A DNA stretch of 64,000 bases from Gammaproteobacteria bacterium (GTDB lineage Bacteria; Pseudomonadota; Gammaproteobacteria; Pseudomonadales; Porticoccaceae). The position numbers and the translations under genes are program-made. Below, in pieces: positions 61,698 to 64,000 of the stretch (positions within the stretch are counted from its first letter, which is position 1; every line of letters begins with the position of its first letter). Location: contig JAGPUW010000025.1 of the NCBI GenBank assembly GCA_018069465.1, positions 496,001 through 560,000 on the forward strand, in the 5' to 3' direction. The notes beneath the pieces are model-generated. The model worked only from the letters and a program-made list of their open reading frames with translations, did not search any database and was not told the DNA's origin.

Positions 61698-62267
61698 TTA
61701 GGGGACGATGACAACATCGCCACTCACCAGATCAATATTTTGTTCGAGCAATAAACCTTTTTCTACATCGGAATAACGAAACACGAATGTCGATTTTATA
61801 CCCGCCCTGTCCCGTAAAATACGAATATCATTGACACTAGCGAAGGGTGTCATACCACCCGCCACACTCAAGGCCTGGGTAACATTAAAATGCCCAGGCA
61901 TGGGAAACTGCCCCGGCCTGGCCACCTGACCGAGTACATAAATGACATTACCACTGGTGTTAACAACAGATAAATTGACATTGGCATCTGGTACAAACTT
62001 TTCAAGGCGCAATGCCAATTCACTTTGCACCTCATCTGCACTCCGACCAGCAGCGGCGACACTGCCTACTAAGGGGAAGGAGAAAGTACCATCGGGGGCG
62101 ATCAATACTTCTTGAGCAAGCTCAGACTCACCCCAGACCTGGATGCGCAGAGCGTCACCAGGCTGGAGCGGATAGGTACGCAAGGACTCTGAAAGGGCCG
62201 CAAATGAAGTCAAAAGGCAAAGCCCTAAGCCAAGGACTCCAGAAATACGGCATACAACTTGGAGCAT
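61698..62267 (-). CDS. Polysaccharide biosynthesis/export protein (Wza-like, short)
   Basis: The 189-residue protein has a signal peptide (about residues 1-27) and no lipobox Cys at the cleavage site. The Poly_export domain contains YPLQPGDALRIQVWGESELAQEV, read as two blocks, followed by GTFSFPLVGSVAAAGRSADE. A SLBB-type domain VIYVLGQVARPGQFPMPG comes next. It is much shorter than Wza (about 380) because it lacks the outer-membrane helix region, as is usual in exosortase-linked loci. It probably forms a periplasmic channel part with the adjacent barrel. It is the first gene of the polysaccharide operon, so the promoter should lie in 62268-62369. Confidence 0.9.
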   Translation of the reverse strand: MLQVVCRISGVLGLGLCLLTSFAALSESLRTYPLQPGDALRIQVWGESELAQEVLIAPDGTFSFPLVGSVAAAGRSADEVQSELALRLEKFVPDANVNLSVVNTSGNVIYVLGQVARPGQFPMPGHFNVTQALSVAGGMTPFASVNDIRILRDRAGIKSTFVFRYSDVEKGLLLEQNIDLVSGDVVIVP

Positions 62268-62369
62268 TTGATAGACCTGTAACTTGGAAAGATGAAAAAA
62301 TAGCGCACCAATATGTCAATTAAATGACTTATCAATTACATTCTATAATCAGTTGTGTAATTTACAGCT

Positions 62370-62924
62370 CTAGCACTCAACGCTGCACCGCGCACCTACG
62401 CGGGATAAGTAAGCACCACATTTTCGTAGTCGAGATCCAAGCATCAACAAGCCACTGAGGGCGAATAAAATCGCCGGCGGCAGCGGTGTTGGCAAAGGGG
62501 CATGGTCATCACCAGGAACACCCACTGCAATCTTAGAGCGAATAAATTCACTGAGGTTTTGTAAAAACTCTATTCTTATATTCAGCAAGGCAAGTCTGTC
62601 TTCAAGAGAAAAACCGGGTATCTGAAAAACACCCATACCCATAGACATTGGCCGATCGACCGAGCCGATAGTGGCGAAAGGAAATCTAGGTATATGGCTG
62701 CGCTGTAAAGCAAAATCAAATTGAGTTATATCGATTACACCTCGGTGTGCAGACCGATTCGCGCTTGCCAATACCCTGTCCAGGTCTACTGGATAAGTTG
62801 AAGCTGTCTCGGCCCTATCATCCACGAATGAAGCCATGGTCGAAGAGGACTGGCTTGCTGTCATAAAAATTACAACAACAAATAGAGCGTGGAATGGTGA
62901 CACTAGATTAAATAGATTTTTCAT
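62370..62924 (-). CDS. Secreted protein with VPLPA/PEP-CTERM-like tail
   Basis: The start is the ATG at 62924, with the perfect site GGAGG upstream; an earlier one at 63179 overlaps the neighbouring gene. The 184-residue protein has a signal peptide (FHALFVVVIFMTAS), a middle region I do not recognise (VDLDRVLASANRSAHRG, IPRFPFATIGSVDRPMSMG) and a C-terminal sorting-like tail. That tail is PLPTPLPPAILFALSGLLML, then GSRLRK. It resembles VPLPA-CTERM, the variant linked to the EpsI-fused exosortase class seen 23 kb away. Some 16 residues follow the basic patch, more than usual. It precedes the export gene on the same strand, 102 bases away. Confidence 0.82.
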   Translation of the reverse strand: MKNLFNLVSPFHALFVVVIFMTASQSSSTMASFVDDRAETASTYPVDLDRVLASANRSAHRGVIDITQFDFALQRSHIPRFPFATIGSVDRPMSMGMGVFQIPGFSLEDRLALLNIRIEFLQNLSEFIRSKIAVGVPGDDHAPLPTPLPPAILFALSGLLMLGSRLRKCGAYLSRVGARCSVEC

Positions 62925-62964
62925 GATTTCCTCCAGAGGAATAAACAACATTAATGAAACAACA

Positions 62965-63441
62965 CTAATTACCGTCACAATGACGATCGACCAAAACATA
63001 TTTGTCATAAAGATAATTTCGCAAGAACCCTGTTGCCGTATCAACTTCCTGGTGCAACTCATTTGCAATCTCATTGAGCTGGTGTAATACGGAATTCTCA
63101 TTCCAAACCGCCAGCGCAAATAGATCCACATCAGAATCGGCAACAGCACCACTTGACTCAGCCACAACACCATTAACAATTTTCTTAAGCTGTCGTGAAT
63201 TTAATTCAAAATAGCGCGTCATATCCTCTCCAATATCAAGAAGAATTGGCACCAGATCTGCCCCCACATAACTCGGATCGTCGAGAGGCGACATTCTATT
63301 CAGGGTGTTTTTTATACAAAAGCGAATCAATTCAGACTCGCTAACCTCCAAACGATCAGCAATTCCTTCCACACGACGTAAATCATTCGCATTCAACCTG
63401 ACTGAAGTATTACGTTTGCCACTTTGCATTAACATTTCCAT
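62965..63441 (-). CDS. Ribbon-helix-helix domain protein
   Basis: The 158-residue protein begins with an RHH-like DNA-binding region at about residues 8-48: KRNTSVRLNANDLRRVE, then LEVSESELIRFCIKN. Residues 60-158 form an unrecognised alpha-helical part (DIGEDMTRYFELNSRQLK, NENSVLHQLNEIANELHQE), which may bind a ligand or a protein partner. A regulator acting on the adjacent secreted-protein gene (40 bases downstream) or on the polysaccharide operon is an inference. The start may be 63441, 63435 or 63429; GGAA best fits the ATG at 63429. Confidence 0.7.
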   Translation of the reverse strand: MEMLMQSGKRNTSVRLNANDLRRVEGIADRLEVSESELIRFCIKNTLNRMSPLDDPSYVGADLVPILLDIGEDMTRYFELNSRQLKKIVNGVVAESSGAVADSDVDLFALAVWNENSVLHQLNEIANELHQEVDTATGFLRNYLYDKYVLVDRHCDGN

Positions 63442-64000
63442 AAGATTAAAAGACTAATCGCTGACAACTTCCAAGTAATTTAACTAATTACGCATGCATT
63501 GTGTATGCTATTTGCATTACTTTTTTATGATTTTAATTGAGCTAGCAGAAGATCGACGTCACTTGTCATACAAACAGGTTGCATCAATAGAAAAATCGCC
63601 AAAACGTAATTTGAAGACTTATTTGCGGAGTAAATACAGGTGATCCAGTCCACAGGAGAACCGGAGAGATACTTATAGGAATTACACGACGCAAAGACAG
63701 GGAGCCATCGCATTGGATACGACATGGGAATAAAGGAGAGGAACAAACACAGATATATCTACTGCGAACAAGCCCTTATGGGGTGCCACGCAGGTTTGAA
63801 GTGTTTAAAAACAGGAACAGAGGGGGTAAAGAAGTTAAACCGGCACTAACTTAGAGGGACGAATAAGCAGTACTCACTTTACATAGAAACTTTTCGATAA
63901 ACATTATTACAGGCAATGGAACAACTACTGATTACCAACAACAGTTAGATCTTCAATTTCAAACTGATATTCCTGAACAAGGTTTTCCATGGCCACCTTG
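63442..64000. other. A+T-rich intergenic region, partly at the window edge
   Basis: No supported gene in about 480 bases upstream of the RHH gene. At 63491-63518 there is a cluster of gcat/atgc words (gcatgcat, gtatgc, tgcat) that could be an operator for the RHH protein; this is a guess. A 73-codon minus-strand frame from 63746 starts with TTG and has no recognisable features. The last 76 bases may be the end of another gene, listed separately. Confidence 0.4.
63925..64000 (-). CDS. Possible 3' end of a gene running in from the right edge
   Basis: Read on the minus strand from the window edge, the frame gives KVAMENLVQEYQFEIEDL then TVVGNQ and a TAG at 63925-63927. The residue mix looks protein-like and helical, but 24 codons are too few to prove coding or name a family. 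If real, it is the gene preceding the RHH gene. Confidence 0.25.
   Translation of the reverse strand, partial: KVAMENLVQEYQFEIEDLTVVGNQ

Noticed and set aside
63525-63746. 73-codon minus-strand frame upstream of the RHH gene
   Set aside because: It starts with TTG, its composition looks random, and it lies in an A+T-rich gap.

Overview
The window looks like part of the chromosome of an aerobic, probably marine gammaproteobacterium. The housekeeping proteins (Ppa, ArgS, DinB, RsuA, MnmH, Tag) are of gammaproteobacterial type. There are many acyl-CoA genes (two crotonases, a dienoyl-CoA isomerase, an MFE2-like SDR, a CaiB-type CoA transferase) and a large exosortase-type exopolysaccharide cluster. 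A Spongiibacteraceae/Cellvibrionales-like host is my guess from this gene mix; no marker in the window proves it.

Left part, 1-33.3 kb: ordinary chromosome with several compact functional islands. It opens with the 3' end of a GAF-type histidine kinase followed by an HD-GYP response regulator (cyclic-di-GMP turnover). A DEAD-box helicase, a DUF1415 protein and a CoA transferase follow. At 6.0-12.6 kb lies a selenium island on the minus strand: mnmH (tRNA 2-selenouridine synthase), a three-gene PhnDCE-like ABC importer of the putative selenate type, and an oxidoreductase-SelD fusion. At 13-17 kb are a class II aldolase, a zinc alcohol dehydrogenase interrupted by an in-frame TAG, and two crotonases. 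At 17.2-21.3 kb is a thiamine salvage operon: TPP riboswitch, TonB-dependent receptor, YkoF-like protein, PnuC/PnuT-type transporter and a small-molecule kinase, with a hairpin covering the receptor's ribosome binding site. From 21.5 to 33.3 kb come ppa, tag, argS, a SEC-C protein, a DUF1348 protein, a PEP-CTERM secreted protein, glutamate dehydrogenase, dinB, an O-methyltransferase, SDR and dienoyl-CoA isomerase genes, rsuA and a DUF2970 membrane protein.

Right part, 33.6-62.3 kb: one exopolysaccharide/exosortase locus, almost entirely on the minus strand and transcribed leftwards. It starts with the export protein, outer-membrane barrel, chain-length protein and BY-kinase-like ATPase. It continues through wecC/wecB (UDP-ManNAcA synthesis), a DUF4091 protein, a Wzx flippase, a Wzy polymerase and several glycosyltransferases. 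It ends with a bi-domain oxidoreductase, a heparinase II/III-like protein, another glycosyltransferase, an exosortase fused to EpsI, a WecA-like priming transferase with an unusual membrane extension, and the TPR lipoprotein PrsT. Many genes overlap by 4 bases. One subtilase gene with a sorting-signal-like C-terminus sits in the middle on the opposite strand. Just upstream of the locus are a ribbon-helix-helix protein and a small secreted protein with a VPLPA/PEP-CTERM-like tail.

The parts most worth following up are the exosortase locus with three candidate sorted proteins of different tail type (26.4, 45.1 and 62.4 kb), the RHH/secreted-protein pair at its head, the thiamine operon's expression platform, the selenium island, and the amber-interrupted dehydrogenase. 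No rRNA, tRNA, CRISPR array, insertion sequence or prophage was recognised.
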